DNA of 64,000 bases from the NCBI GenBank assembly GCA_963576565.1, contig OY755042.1, positions 109,979,314-110,043,313 of the forward strand, written 5' to 3'. A model generated the notes under the pieces. It did not search any database, was not told the DNA's origin, and was given only the letters and a program-made list of their open reading frames with translations. Numbering within the stretch: the first letter of the stretch is position 1; the number at the start of each line of letters is the position of its first letter. A program made the position numbers and the translations under genes. This document shows positions 1 through 10,926 of the stretch, one piece after another. Source of the DNA: Aspidapion aeneum (taxonomy: Eukaryota > Arthropoda > Insecta > Coleoptera > Brentidae).

Positions 1-1
1 T

Positions 2-3000
2 AATGCTAAAAGTAAAAACGAAACACCATTGTTTTCTGCTATTAAACATAACTACAAGGAGATCGTTAAAGTTCTTATAGAAAATGGAGCTGATGTTAAT
101 TCAGACAGTGGCGAACCTTTATCACTGGCAGTGTTTGCTGATCATAGGGATATTGTAGATATTTTGCTAAAAAACAAGGCCTGTATTGATATGAAAGGTC
201 TTGAAGATGCTACACCATTACATTTGGCTGCTAAAACAGGCCACAAGGAGATAGTTAATGCTCTGATTGCAAGGGGAGCCAATGTTGATGCTATGACTAT
301 TAATAGTATAACACCGTTATATTTTGCGGCACAAGAAGGTAATGATGAAATCGCTGCAGCTTTGATTGCAAACAAGGCTAAAATTAACGTTAATAATGTT
401 GAAAGAATTCCACTACATATAGCTGCAGCAAAAGGTCATGTTAATGTTGTTGAAGTCCTTTTAACTAATGGTGCAAAAGTTAATGTTAAGGACAATAAGA
501 GCAGGACAGCTTTAGAATTAGCAGTTGCACATGGTCACTTGCAAGTGGTGAAAGTGTTACTACAGCATGAAAAAGTAAATATAAATGCTAAAGGCAACGA
601 TGATTGGACGATTTTGCACATTGCTTCACAGTCAAATAACTTAAAAATGGTAAAATATCTAGTAGATCAAGGATCTAATATTAATGCTATAAATGCCTCT
701 GGATCAAAGGCTATGCACATTGCAGCTAGAGAAGGTTATAAAGATACTGTAGAGTTTTTTCTTAATAAGGGGTTAAATATAAATGACACCGGCGCAGCTA
801 ATCAGACATTACTACACTATGCTGCAATTAACGGTCATTTAAAAGTTATTAACTATTTGATAGCGCAAGGCGCTGACGTTAACACGAAAGATGCTAATGG
901 GTCAAGTCCTATGCATATTGCCTCTACTTTTGGTTATAAAGACGTTATTGAAGTGTTATTAACAAATGGCGCAGTTTATAATGCTACTGATAATATTTGC
1001 AGAAAGCCCTTGGAAATCGCTAACAGCAAAGATGTTATCAATCTATTAGGATCAACCGAGAATCTATTTGATGCTGTAAAACGTAACAGATCTTCAGAAG
1101 TTGAGATTTACATAAAAGCAGGAGCATGCATTAATGCCAAGAATATTAGTAGTTATACAACGTTACACTATGCTGCGTGGAAGGGCTATCACGAAGTTGT
1201 CAAGATTCTATTACAGAATAAGGCCAATCCTAATGCGATTGGTAGCAAGAGATTTACTCCTATCCATTATGCTGCTAAGTTCTCACATTTAAAAATTGTA
1301 AAAGCTTTATTGTGCCATGGTGCAATATATAATGCTGTTTCTGACAGCGGTAAAACACCATCAGACTTCACTGTAGATGGAGAAATCACTAGTTTATTTA
1401 ACTTGATTAGTGAATCATTTAAAAAAGTTAAAGAAGGTAATGCTAAAGTTATTAATGACCTAAATAAGATAAAGGATATTGATACAGTAAAAGCCGTGAT
1501 GTGTTCTCGGAATACAGAGAACCAAACGTTAGTAGTTGCTGCAATACATAGTAACTTTTCAAAAGTCGAGCAGTTAAAGGAGATATTGCAAAGTGACGTA
1601 TCTGCTCAAATTATTACAGCTGTAGGGCTCTTGAATCAAGGCAATTACCAAAGAGCCTTAAGTATTTTCATAAGCGCATTTGAACGAAGAAAAGAAATAC
1701 TAGGACCAGATAATCCTGGTACCTTAGATATGCAGACATATATAGCCAAAGTGCTCTATAAGCAAGGAATGTACCAAGAAGCATTAAATGTGTTTGAAGA
1801 AATTTTTAAGAAACAAAAAGAAATGCTGGGTTTCAATAATAAGGATACTTTAAATACAAGAAGTGCAATTGCTTTAGTGCTGCATAGACAGGGAAAAGAT
1901 ACAAAAGCTTTTAATATTTATGAAGACGTCTATCAGAGACAAGAGGAAATACTAGGATTAAATCATCCAGATACCATCAATACTCAGTTTCACATGGCAT
2001 TAGTATTGGATAAACAAGGAAAATACGAAGAAGCGTTAAATATTAATAGGGAAGTTTTTGAAAAGAGGAAACAAACACTAGGTATACATAATCCAGCCAC
2101 CGTGAGTGCGAAAAATAATATAGCAATGGTATTAGCTAACCAAGGTAAATACGAAGAATCTTTAAAAATCTATAAAGAGGTTTTTGAAAATAAGAAAATA
2201 ATTTTAGGTATTAATCATGCTGATACCTTGAGAACATTGCATAATATTGCGGGAATACTTGTCAATCAAAAGAAATATCATGAAGCCTTGAAAGCTTTTC
2301 AAGAGGTTTTAAATATCCAGAAAAAAGCTTTACCACACAATCATCCAGACACCTTGAATACGCAATACAACATAGCAAATGTACTTTTTTATCAAGGTAA
2401 ATTTATCAGCACTCTTAAAGTCTACAGAGAAAGTTTTGATCAAATAAAAGCTGTTTTTGGGCCAAGTCATCCGAGTGTTTTAGATATTTCAAAAAAGATA
2501 AAGGTAATTAATTTAGGACTTAAGTTTGGCGGTACAGAAGTATCAGAGGTTCTACAGCATCTGCAGAAAGAGATCAACATTGCTGCTAGTAATGGTGATA
2601 TACAAACTGTCCAGCGCCTGTTAAAAGATGGAGCTGATGCCAACGATAAAGATATTGAGGGAAGAACGCCGTTGTATTACGCTGTTAGCAATAGACACAT
2701 AGATATTGTGAATACCTTACTCACACATGGAGCTAACGTTTATCAAGTTACCAATAAAGGTAATACACCGTTGCACACCGCTACTTCCAAATGTTACAAA
2801 GAAATTGTTGAGGTTCTGTTACAACATATCAGTCGTGATAAATTAAATGACTTTGTTAATGCTAAAACTACTTCTAGTGGTACTACATCACTTCATGTTG
2901 CAGCTAAAGGTGGCTCCTTGGAAGTTGTAAAATCCTTATTAAAACATGGTGCAATCTATAACATTGAAAACAAAGAAGGTAAAACACCTAATGATCTTTC

Positions 3001-3277
3001 TAACGACCAAAAAGTCACTAACTTACTAAGTTTAATCGAAGAATTGTTTAAATATATAAAAAGTGGTCATGTTGATTGTGACACCAAGCTTAGAGGGGTA
3101 AAACCTGATGAGTTCTTAGCTATAACAAATGCTCGTAATAATCAAGGGAATACATTATTGCAAGTTGCAATAGCCAACAAACAGAAGAATATTGCAAGTA
3201 AATTGTTAAAAATGTTAAAAGATAAAAGTTTACAAGACGTCAATGTAGAAAGTGGAGGTAAAAGTTTAAAACTTTAA
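2..3277 (+). CDS. Ankyrin-TPR-ankyrin repeat protein, 5' end off the window
   Basis: The frame is already open at the left edge: codons from base 2 read as the end of an ankyrin repeat, and the first start-like codon (29) is TTG, so the true N-terminus lies outside. About ten ankyrin repeats (TPLHLAAKTGHKEIV type) fill residues ~1-450 counted from base 29. A helical linker follows. About seven 42-residue TPR units of kinesin-light-chain type (LG..HPDTLNTQ..IA.VL..QGKYEEAL) cover ~530-815, and three or four more ankyrin repeats cover ~850-1010. There is no signal peptide or membrane segment in view. The role is not known; both repeat types bind proteins. The ORF has no stop or intron over 3.25 kb, unlike the spliced genes downstream. 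Ank/TPR proteins of this kind are common in Wolbachia- and Rickettsia-like symbionts and also occur in insect genomes, so lateral origin is possible but unproven. It ends TAA at 3275-3277, next to insect repeats. Confidence 0.85.
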   Translation, partial: NAKSKNETPLFSAIKHNYKEIVKVLIENGADVNSDSGEPLSLAVFADHRDIVDILLKNKACIDMKGLEDATPLHLAAKTGHKEIVNALIARGANVDAMTINSITPLYFAAQEGNDEIAAALIANKAKINVNNVERIPLHIAAAKGHVNVVEVLLTNGAKVNVKDNKSRTALELAVAHGHLQVVKVLLQHEKVNINAKGNDDWTILHIASQSNNLKMVKYLVDQGSNINAINASGSKAMHIAAREGYKDTVEFFLNKGLNINDTGAANQTLLHYAAINGHLKVINYLIAQGADVNTKDANGSSPMHIASTFGYKDVIEVLLTNGAVYNATDNICRKPLEIANSKDVINLLGSTENLFDAVKRNRSSEVEIYIKAGACINAKNISSYTTLHYAAWKGYHEVVKILLQNKANPNAIGSKRFTPIHYAAKFSHLKIVKALLCHGAIYNAVSDSGKTPSDFTVDGEITSLFNLISESFKKVKEGNAKVINDLNKIKDIDTVKAVMCSRNTENQTLVVAAIHSNFSKVEQLKEILQSDVSAQIITAVGLLNQGNYQRALSIFISAFERRKEILGPDNPGTLDMQTYIAKVLYKQGMYQEALNVFEEIFKKQKEMLGFNNKDTLNTRSAIALVLHRQGKDTKAFNIYEDVYQRQEEILGLNHPDTINTQFHMALVLDKQGKYEEALNINREVFEKRKQTLGIHNPATVSAKNNIAMVLANQGKYEESLKIYKEVFENKKIILGINHADTLRTLHNIAGILVNQKKYHEALKAFQEVLNIQKKALPHNHPDTLNTQYNIANVLFYQGKFISTLKVYRESFDQIKAVFGPSHPSVLDISKKIKVINLGLKFGGTEVSEVLQHLQKEINIAASNGDIQTVQRLLKDGADANDKDIEGRTPLYYAVSNRHIDIVNTLLTHGANVYQVTNKGNTPLHTATSKCYKEIVEVLLQHISRDKLNDFVNAKTTSSGTTSLHVAAKGGSLEVVKSLLKHGAIYNIENKEGKTPNDLSNDQKVTNLLSLIEELFKYIKSGHVDCDTKLRGVKPDEFLAITNARNNQGNTLLQVAIANKQKNIASKLLKMLKDKSLQDVNVESGGKSLKL

Positions 3278-3498
3278 ATTATAATTTTGAAAGACTTTGA
3301 ACTCCACATCATAGCTATGTGACAAGTTTACCATTTGATTCTATTAGACAGTTTAATTTCTGTGGTTTGTGGAGGAAGACTGGAAAGAGCAAGGAAGTCA
3401 ATCAATCAATCAATAGTGCCACATTTAAATTACTGTGTTACAAAAATACAGAATCTATGAGAGGTATCTTTATTGTGTAAAACACCTCTCACAAAGAT

Positions 3499-5323
3499 CT
3501 TAGGGCCCATCCTTAAATTACATAACGCTCTAGGGGGAGGGGGGGTTTGGCCTTGCGTTACACACAGTGTGCCTGAATAAAGTATAGGTTACATAAAAAT
3601 GGTTCTAAAAACTAATTGCATATTTTGAATATGGACTCTTTCCTGAGTTCAGAGCCATATTCATATAAATCCTAGCTGATCCTCTTCTCGAAATTTTTGA
3701 TATTTTTCTAGTTAGTCTAGGCGCTGCGCTGGCTCCTGTCCCGTGTGATCTAATATGTGCGCTCAGTTTGACTACGGGGCTTTGTTAAGCACCCATAGGA
3801 GTATCAAAAAAGTTTGGTCACGTTGTCAAACTCATGGTCGTTTGGCCGCCATCTTTGAAAATGGCCGCCAAATTGATAGATTTTTTGTTTAAGCGTATCT
3901 CCCTACCCAGTGGTCCGATTTTAATTTCTTAAAACCTGTTTAGCTCCTTTTTTAAAGACAAACAAATTATGTCATTACGGATTTTTTGATAAATCAAGTA
4001 GTTTTTGAGATATACCAAGATTATTAGTATTTCCGCTCGCAAATAATTAAAATAATACCCATGCTCATTTTATTGTAGCTACAACATTATTGACATTTGT
4101 TTTTTTTTTGTTACATAGAAGGCTTTAAGCCTTTCACATAAGAGGATATTGACTTTATGTTTTTAAAGTTCGATGGGTGGTACCCCTAAAGACTGCCTTA
4201 AAGGGGGTGGTTTCTAAAACTGTTCACAAGATTAAATGAATTTGCAGCAAAACGATGCATTCTAGCGAAAAACGATAAAATTAATTTTTTATAGTACTTT
4301 TAATTCCGCTTTTTTTGATGTATCACTTAGCATCCTAGCTTTGATAGTTAGCTAGACAAGCCAGCTAAAATATACAAGTTTGTAAAAATTTCATGTTTTC
4401 GCTCCAAAATCGATTTTTTTCTTAAAAATTGTAAAAGGTATGACAATGATCAAAAGATGCGGAATTAAAAGTATTATAAAAAATTATTCTTAACGTTTTT
4501 CGCTAGGATGCATCGTTTTGCTGCAAATTTACTTTTTCTATAAACTTGTGAACGGTTTTAGAAACCACCCTCTTTAAGGCAGTCTTTAGGGGTACCATTC
4601 ATCAAACTTTAAAAACATTAAGTCAATATCCTCTTCTGTGAAAAGTTTAAAGCCTTGTCTGTAACGAAAAAAAACAAATGTCAATAATATTAAAATAAAA
4701 TAACCATGGGTATTATTTTAATTCTTTTGCGAGCGGAAATACTAATAACTTGGTATATCTCAAGAACTACTTAATTTATCAAAAAATTTATAATAACAAA
4801 ATTTATTTGCCTTTAAAAAAGGATATAACATGCTTTAAAAAATTAAAATCGGTCGACTGGGTAGAAAGATACGCTTAGACAAAAAAATATATCCATTTGG
4901 CGGCCATTTTCAAAGATGGCGGCCAAACCACCATGAGTTCGATCACGCGACCAAACTTTTTTTATACTCCTATGGGTGCTTAACAATGCCCCGCAGTCAA
5001 ACTGAGCGCACATATTAGGTCACACGTGACAGGAGCCAGCGCCTAGGCTAACTAGAAAAATGGCAAAGAATTGATAAAATTTCGAGAAGAGGATCAGCTA
5101 GGATTTATATGAATATGGCTCTAAACTCAGGAAAAAGTCCATATTCAAAATATGCAATTAGTTTTTGGAACCATTTTTATGTAACCTATACTTCATTCAG
5201 GCACACTGTGTACACTGAGTGTTTTTTTAATGTGTTTTTTCTTGAAAATGCTTTACAAGGCGGGGAGGGGGGGTTCAAAAATCCTGAATTTTTGCGTTAC
5301 GTAATTTAAGGACGTTTCCTTAG
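3499..5323. repeat. 1.8-kb foldback element with ~800-bp inverted arms
   Basis: The left arm (3499-~4310) is the reverse complement of the right arm (~4460-5323). For example 3562-3578 matches 5195-5211, 3650-3695 matches 5078-5123, and 4121-4200 matches 4576-4655, with a nearly constant coordinate sum of ~8775. The loop is about 140 bp. The outer ends read CCTTAAATTAC.TAACGC and its complement. The right arm carries a small open frame that is only a shadow of the repeat. No transposase is visible, so this is a non-autonomous foldback DNA element. Confidence 0.85.
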
Positions 5324-5514
5324 AAACATTAAACTTTTCGTACTGTCTCATAGAATGCTGCATTTAAGTTGTTAAAATTTGTCTTTCACTTGCGAAGAGG
5401 CATTTTATCTGAATATCTATTTAACTGTAAAATTGAATATATCCATGACATACAACACAAGAGCATGATCATTAAACAATTTTGACATTATTTAATGCAA
5501 ATTTCCCACTTTTA

Positions 5515-5595
5515 TACTCTCTTCGCTTAGAGGCTTTTTTGCACTTTTCTGCTTTCAACGATAAGTGCAAACAGGCCTCTAAGCAAATAGAGTAA
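5515..5595. repeat. Small hairpin (MITE-like)
   Basis: GCTTAGAGGC followed by TTTGCACTT pairs with AAGTGCAAA and GCCTCTAAGC across a 16-nt loop; an outer ACTCT/AGAGT pair extends it. The rest of 5324-6122 shows no gene, only AT-rich sequence. Confidence 0.5.
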
Positions 5596-6122
5596 ACCAT
5601 ATTTACTGCGATGAGAGATGAAAATTGTTCAATTTTCTACTAAAATAAGTAAAAAAAACTCTAGATATAGAAAAAAAAACTTTGTAAGGACCAATGTAAA
5701 GTGATAATTTTATTTTTTTATTTTTATAAATATTTATATACTTATAGTTAGATATATACCTACAAGGTGTTTGAGACCACCCGTCCATCCATTTTAAAAC
5801 GTAGGGGATGAAAAAATTATAACCATATCAACTACGCATTTTTCGATTGGTGATATTTTCAAATTTCAGCGCCGACCGAAGTGGCATATTTAGGCCTAAC
5901 GTCTGCTTTTTGAATAGGGATGGGCAGAATTTTGCAACGGATTCGGACCTGACTTTTATTTAAAACATTTATATCTAAAGCGGTCATTATTATTTTTATT
6001 TATTGACTTCTAAAGGGCCTTATACAACTCAAGGTTTTTATTGTAGCCCAAACAACTTACTGTACTCTATTAATTTTTAAGATCATTGAAAAAACCCATC
6101 CCCTAAGTTTTAACCGTCTGTA

Positions 6123-6283
6123 CGGTGGCGTATATACGGGGGGGGGGGGGCGGATCCCTCCCGAAGCTAAGATTTTTTTAGATATTTCATGAATACAGAC
6201 ATAAAATACGGTTCATTATGAGGTCTCGGCCACCCCCGAAACTGTCTCGGGCGCCCCGTAACTTTTTTCTATATACGCAACTG
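6123..6283. mobile_element. Decayed hAT-type MITE (copy of 9756-9945)
   Basis: It shares the end sequence GGTGGCGTATATAC...TATATACGC.ACTG, a G-run and a C-rich interior with the element at 9756-9945. Its flanks no longer show a clear target duplication, so it is the older of the two copies. Confidence 0.7.
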
Positions 6284-6677
6284 TACATATGTTTGTACAC
6301 ACTATTTTTAAAGAAAGTTCTACTGTTACCCAAAGATTAAATTAGGCATATTGTAATAATATTTTTTGTTTTTTTTTTTCGTTTTATTAAGTAAATAAAT
6401 ATAAAAATTTTTACACTTTTATGTAGTGCCAAATTATTTAGGGACACTAGTTCTCCTTACCTCACCTTTTAATTCAATTCAATTTAATAAGCTTTATTGT
6501 CGCAAATTTTAACCAAATTCATTGACAAAGCTAAACCAAAATGTACAATAATAAAATGATTAATGATAAATTTAAACCTGACACAAGTAAAATTAGTTTT
6601 TTAAAATAATTAAACTTGTGCTTAGTGTACAATTTCGTTAAATACATATTAATAAATGTGAGAATGAAAAAATTGGG

Positions 6678-6941
6678 ATTGCAATAAAGCCAGACAGTAA
6701 TTGCGCTGGGCACTATTCTGACAGTTTCGCATTATAAGAACAGCTGTCTTCTATTAAAATTAGGCCTTTGTGTATTATAAGAGCCGGAAGAAATAGTGCC
6801 GCCACTATTAATGCAAAATAAACGACTGGATTTATAAATTCGACTTTTGTATGTCAATTTTGAAAGATCAACTGTCAGTTTTCAATGGAAAACTGTCAGA
6901 ATAGTGCCCAGCACTATTACTGCCTGGCCTTATTGCAATAA
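6678..6941. mobile_element. MITE with ~45-bp terminal inverted repeats
   Basis: The left end (TTGCAATAAAGCCAGACAGT, then GGGCACTATTCTGACAG) is mirrored at the right end (CTGTCAGAATAGTGCCC, then GCCTGGCCTTATTGCAATA). A degenerate relative lies at ~48840-49010. It has no coding capacity. Confidence 0.75.
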
Positions 6942-7327
6942 GTCCCTAATATCAAATTTTAAGTTAATATATATAATTTCACATGTTACTTTTAAAACAC
7001 ATTTTATAATATATATATTTTAAATTTGACCTTTTAAATATTACTGTGTACTCACAAATTCGGCATTTTGAGAGGGGATCTTTTATAACTTTTAGCGTTT
7101 TTTACGGATAATGGCCATGTTTTTATTATATGTAAAAAATTCTTTAATATGATGTATTACAATTAATATTAAATATTTTCAATGTTTACAATGGTTTTCT
7201 ATTTTCGAATCACATCTTTATTTTCATTAATTTCTTAATTTGATGATGTAAAAACATTTAACCACAGTAAATTAAGATATTAAATAAAGACAAACATGAA
7301 ATAAGTGGATCCATGAGATACTTTCCT

Positions 7328-9512
7328 AGCTAGTAGCACACTTTATTTTTATTTATTTATTTATTTATGAAAAATAGTATCTACAGCAAACTGCCAATTA
7401 CAGCCTCCAACTTAAAATAGTCACAACAACTTTACATACTAAGTAAGTACTACAAACATTGTCAAAATATATAAATACTAATTGATACATATCACAATAT
7501 AAAGATAAACTAAATTATTAGGTATTACGTAGTTTTTGATCTAATATTGTCTTGAAATTTTTGTAGCTGATTATGTCAATATCAATGTCAGAGGCATATT
7601 CATTAAATATGCTGCACAAATTATAAATCGGAGAGCTTTTATAAAGATTTGTTCGTGGGTAAGCCAAATAGAACATATTTTTTGATCTTGAATTAACCCG
7701 ATTTATAGCAAAAGGAAGTTGTTCAAGTATGTCAGGACAATCCACCCCTCCCTTAAGAATTTTAAATATCATTGTTAAAAATATTTTTGACCTTCTTTTG
7801 TCTAAAGACAACCTATCAAAAACTTCCAATAGGAAACTATTATCACAACCTCTCTGCGGATAGGACCCATATTTTCTAAAATACATTGCCTTTAAAAATT
7901 TTCTTTGGACTCCCTCTATCATATCTATCCAAATATGATATTGTGGGGACCAAATTATACTGCCATATTCAAGTATTGGCAATACTAGACTGTCAAATAA
8001 ATGAATACTAACCTCAATTTTAAAATTTTTGGTGTTTCTACAAATAAACCCGGGCACTCTCGATTTTTGAAATTATATGAGAAGAAAATGAAAGATTTGC
8101 GTCAAAAATAATACCCAAATCTTTTTGTTCATAAACACGTTCCAATTTTTCACTATTTATTCTATAATCAAAATCAATTTTGTTCTTATTACGTGTACAA
8201 GATAAACAAGAACATTTGTTCAAATTTAAGTTAAAACTGTGTCATTAAACTCTTTTTGAAGTAATTTACAATCTTCAATTGAGAAAATTTCAAAAAATAG
8301 TTTGAAATCATCAGCAAATGCCAAAGATTTGACATTTTTAAGAAGAAATAATTTTGTTAAAAGCAATAATAAAAAGAAGTGGCCCAAGATTTGACCCCTG
8401 AGGCACACCTGAAGAACTTATATAGATATTAGATTTCCTACCTTTCAATTCTACAAACTGATCTTTTACTACTACTAGTTCCCAAATATGATTGAATTAA
8501 ATTAGTTAGGTATGGAGAAACATCCATCGCTTCTAGACCTTCCAAAATAGTGCAGTGGCTTACCTTATCGAAAGCCTTTTCCAAGTCGGTATAAATAACG
8601 TCTACTTGAGTCTTTCTGTTTAAAGCTTCATGTATGTATTGTGAAAAGATTGTTAAATTTGTAAACGTTGATTTTTTAGGCATAAACCCGTGCTGATTAG
8701 GAGATATTTTATTTGACACTTCTCTAAAAAGAATATCAAATATTACGATTTCAAAAACTTTCGATATTGCGCACACTATTGTTATCGGTCGATCATTTTT
8801 TATGTCTTGTCTAGGCCCGTTTTTGTGTATAGGTATTACTTTGCTAAGTTTCCATTTGTCTGGGAAAGTTGATGTTTTAAGCATAAGGTTAAACAATATT
8901 TTTAAAGGACGAATCAAAAATTCTTTGCACCCTTTCAATACAAAAGCAGGAATGCCATCATGACCAATAGATCTGTTTGGTTTTAATTTTTTAAAAGCCT
9001 TTTCAATATCTAAAAAAGTAACAACCTTATCACAAAAGTTTGATGTAACTACGTCACTGTTGTCATTAATGACATTATCATTTTCTATAAAAACGGACTC
9101 AAAGTAAGTTGCAAAGCCATTAGCAATATTTTTTGCATTAGCAAATGTTTCATTTTCAAATTTCATTTCATCAGGCATGTCAGGACTCTCTTTGAGACTT
9201 TTGAGAAATGACCAGAAGAGTTTCGGGTTAGATTTTAAACTAGCTTCTTCAATTTCCAACAAATATTTTGTATGAACATTTTTTATCTTATTCTTAATTA
9301 ATACCAATGAATACATTGTGTATATATTGTTAATACTCCTAATTTATTAAATCTGGATTTCCAAAATTGCGACTTATATTTACGTGACTTAGTAAAACAG
9401 TTGTGCTTTTGTTCTAATAGCTTTATGATTTCATTATTAAACCAAATTGGATATTTTTTATTTTTTTGAGTCGTTTTAGGTACACATTTATCAAATAAAA
9501 AACACACACAAA
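7328..9512 (-). pseudogene. Decayed Jockey/CR1-like LINE, reverse transcriptase region
   Basis: Five minus-strand frames (9507-9298, 9316-8438, 8408-8226, 8223-8038, 8057-7518) read in order as one reverse transcriptase broken by frameshifts and stops. Visible motifs are NDRPITIVCAISKVFE, YTDLEKAFDKVSH, HGFMPKKST and the catalytic FADD (~8320). The 3' end (7330-7370) is a TAAA-type simple-repeat tail, typical of Jockey/CR1/I elements. The endonuclease part is missing, so the copy is 5'-truncated near 9510, where it abuts the repeat family at 9513. It is inactive. Confidence 0.85.
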
Positions 9513-10135
9513 CACTTCAAGTGAAGCCATAATATATCAGCTTTAAAAACAGTTTTTTGTAAATATCTCAAAAACTAAAGCTCCTACGAAGTTTTTGGAT
9601 ATAACACAAATTAATATGCAAAATGTAGTCTACATAATTCCAAAAACCGCATATTAGTGCGATGGTCCTTTAAAAAGTTGCCATTTTTAAAAAAATTTAA
9701 TTGTCAAAAAACTGTTATTAGCATAAATGGATTTTAACCAAAATCTATTCAGCGCCAGTGGCGTATATACGGGGGGCTGGGGAGCCCGGCCCCCCCCCCC
9801 CGAAGGTAAGATTTTTTAAGCTATTTTCCACATATTTCATGAATACAAACATAAAATAGCATAAAATACGGCATCATGGGGTCTTGGACCCCCCCCAGAA
9901 ACTGTGTTGGGCCCCCCCGGAAACTTTTTTCTATATACGCCACTGTTCAGCGCGTTATAGTATCGAACACTATTTTACCTGAAAATTGGATCAGTGGTTT
10001 AGGAGCTATCGCGTTAAAGTAGGTCAAAATAATCCCAAATAAAACATTTTCGGCGTTATCTGAAAAAAAATATTTTCGTTGAAAATATGTAACATACCTT
10101 CTCTAGCCATAGCTGCGCGGGCTAGGAAGGTAAAA
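9513..10135. repeat. Dispersed repeat family A, interrupted by a hAT MITE
   Basis: Similar sequence lies at 38265-38800, ~39170-39580 and 62560-62838. Landmarks are CACTTCAAGTGAAGCCAT at one end, a block reading 'aaaactgt.attagc.ttaatgg', 'ggtttaggagctatcg.gtta', and the closing block GCTGCGCGGGCTAGGAAGGT. No ORF is seen. Removing the MITE at 9756-9945 plus one 8-bp duplication restores alignment with the other copies. Confidence 0.7.
9756..9945. mobile_element. hAT-type MITE with exact 8-bp target duplication
   Basis: The ends CAGTGGCGTATATAC and GTATATACGCCACTG-like (here ...TATATACGCCACTG) are inverted. The flanks are TTCAGCGC at 9748-9755 and again at 9946-9953. A CAGTGG start plus an 8-bp duplication is the hAT signature. 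The interior is a G-run/C-run with no ORF. It sits inside family A. Confidence 0.88.
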
Positions 10136-10168
10136 ATACAATTATAAAGAAATAATAAGGTATATCTC

Positions 10169-10321
10169 CAAGCGCGGATTTGGAGGGGGGCCTTACCCAC
10201 CCTAGAACAAAAAAATATGCACTTTTTGAGAATTACACCTCCTAGCAAAAAAAAAAATTTCACAAATAATTTTTTCATCGACTATGACGCCCCCCTAGAT
10301 CTTGACCCAGATCCGCGCTTG
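10169..10321. mobile_element. 153-bp hAT-type MITE with 8-bp target duplication
   Basis: It begins CAAGCGCGGAT and ends ATCCGCGCTTG. TATATCTC flanks it at 10161-10168 and 10322-10329. Between the ends are G- and C-rich runs and a short AT core. It is non-coding. Confidence 0.85.
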
Positions 10322-10513
10322 TATATCTCCATTTCCAAAACTAAAGATGACAGATAAAATTCTCTTCCAAAATGCATGCAGAACCTTTATTAATAAGCGT
10401 CTTTTGAATATCGAGTCTCACAAGGGGTGATAAGATTTCCTATATGTATATGTCCCCTAGAAAAAAACTTAAACCCGCCAAAAACATTCGGGAATTTGGG
10501 AAATTTTCATGAC

Positions 10514-10926
10514 TTAAAACTGTTTGGTTTTCACTATCTCCAACGTCGACCACAGGGATACGAGTGATCCCCGTCTGGAACACGTCCTGATAGTCAGGAA
10601 CAAGTGATCCATGCCAATCCACGACCGGACCGGTTTCGACCTTTTGGGCCATCCTCAGGTGAATGTAGGCGATAGCTCCGTGTAGAGCATAAGTTTTGTA
10701 CCACCAACAGAAACAACTACTCCGAGGGAAAATACCCCTACCGGCATTGAATTATACTGCTGGCTTGATGCTTTCGTTGGGAACTTGTTAAAACTGTTTG
10801 GTTTTCACTATCTCCAACGTCGACCACAGGGATACGAGTGATCCCCGTCTGAAACACGTCCTGATAGTCAAGAACAAGTGATCCATGCCAATCCACGACC
10901 GGACCGGTTTCGACCTTTTGGGACAA
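10514..10926 (-). repeat. Retrozyme-like tandem repeat, 274-nt unit (minus strand)
   Basis: Read on the minus strand, a unit starts GTGGATTGGCATGG at 10896 and ends ..CCGGTCCGGTC at 10623, 274 nt later, where the next unit starts with the same sequence and runs to ~10514. A partial ribozyme-like 3' half lies upstream at 10926-10897. Further copies lie at 26906-27187. There is no meaningful ORF; the two similar small frames (10440-10652 and 10738-10926, minus) are only the repeat read twice. Head-to-tail units joined at a hammerhead-like motif match the retrozyme plan described in plants and animals. Confidence 0.65.
10617..10664 (-). ncRNA. Hammerhead-ribozyme-like motif
   Basis: On the minus strand, stem I is ATTCAC (10664-10659) with GTGGAT (10622-10617). 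The core CTGAGGA fits CUGANGA. Stem II is GGCC/GGTC with loop CAAAA, preceded by one unpaired U. GAAA follows, then stem III ACCG..CGGT, and the cleavage triplet GTC just before 10622. All three helices and every canonical core base are present. The unpaired U before stem II and the very short stem III loop are non-standard. Self-cleavage would fall exactly at the 274-nt unit boundary. Activity is inferred, not shown. Confidence 0.55.

Noticed and set aside
10440..10926. Two near-identical small minus-strand proteins (QKVETGPVVDWHGSL type)
   Set aside because: They are the 274-nt repeat read twice; the frame is not kept in the copies at 26906-27187 and includes the ribozyme-like sequence.
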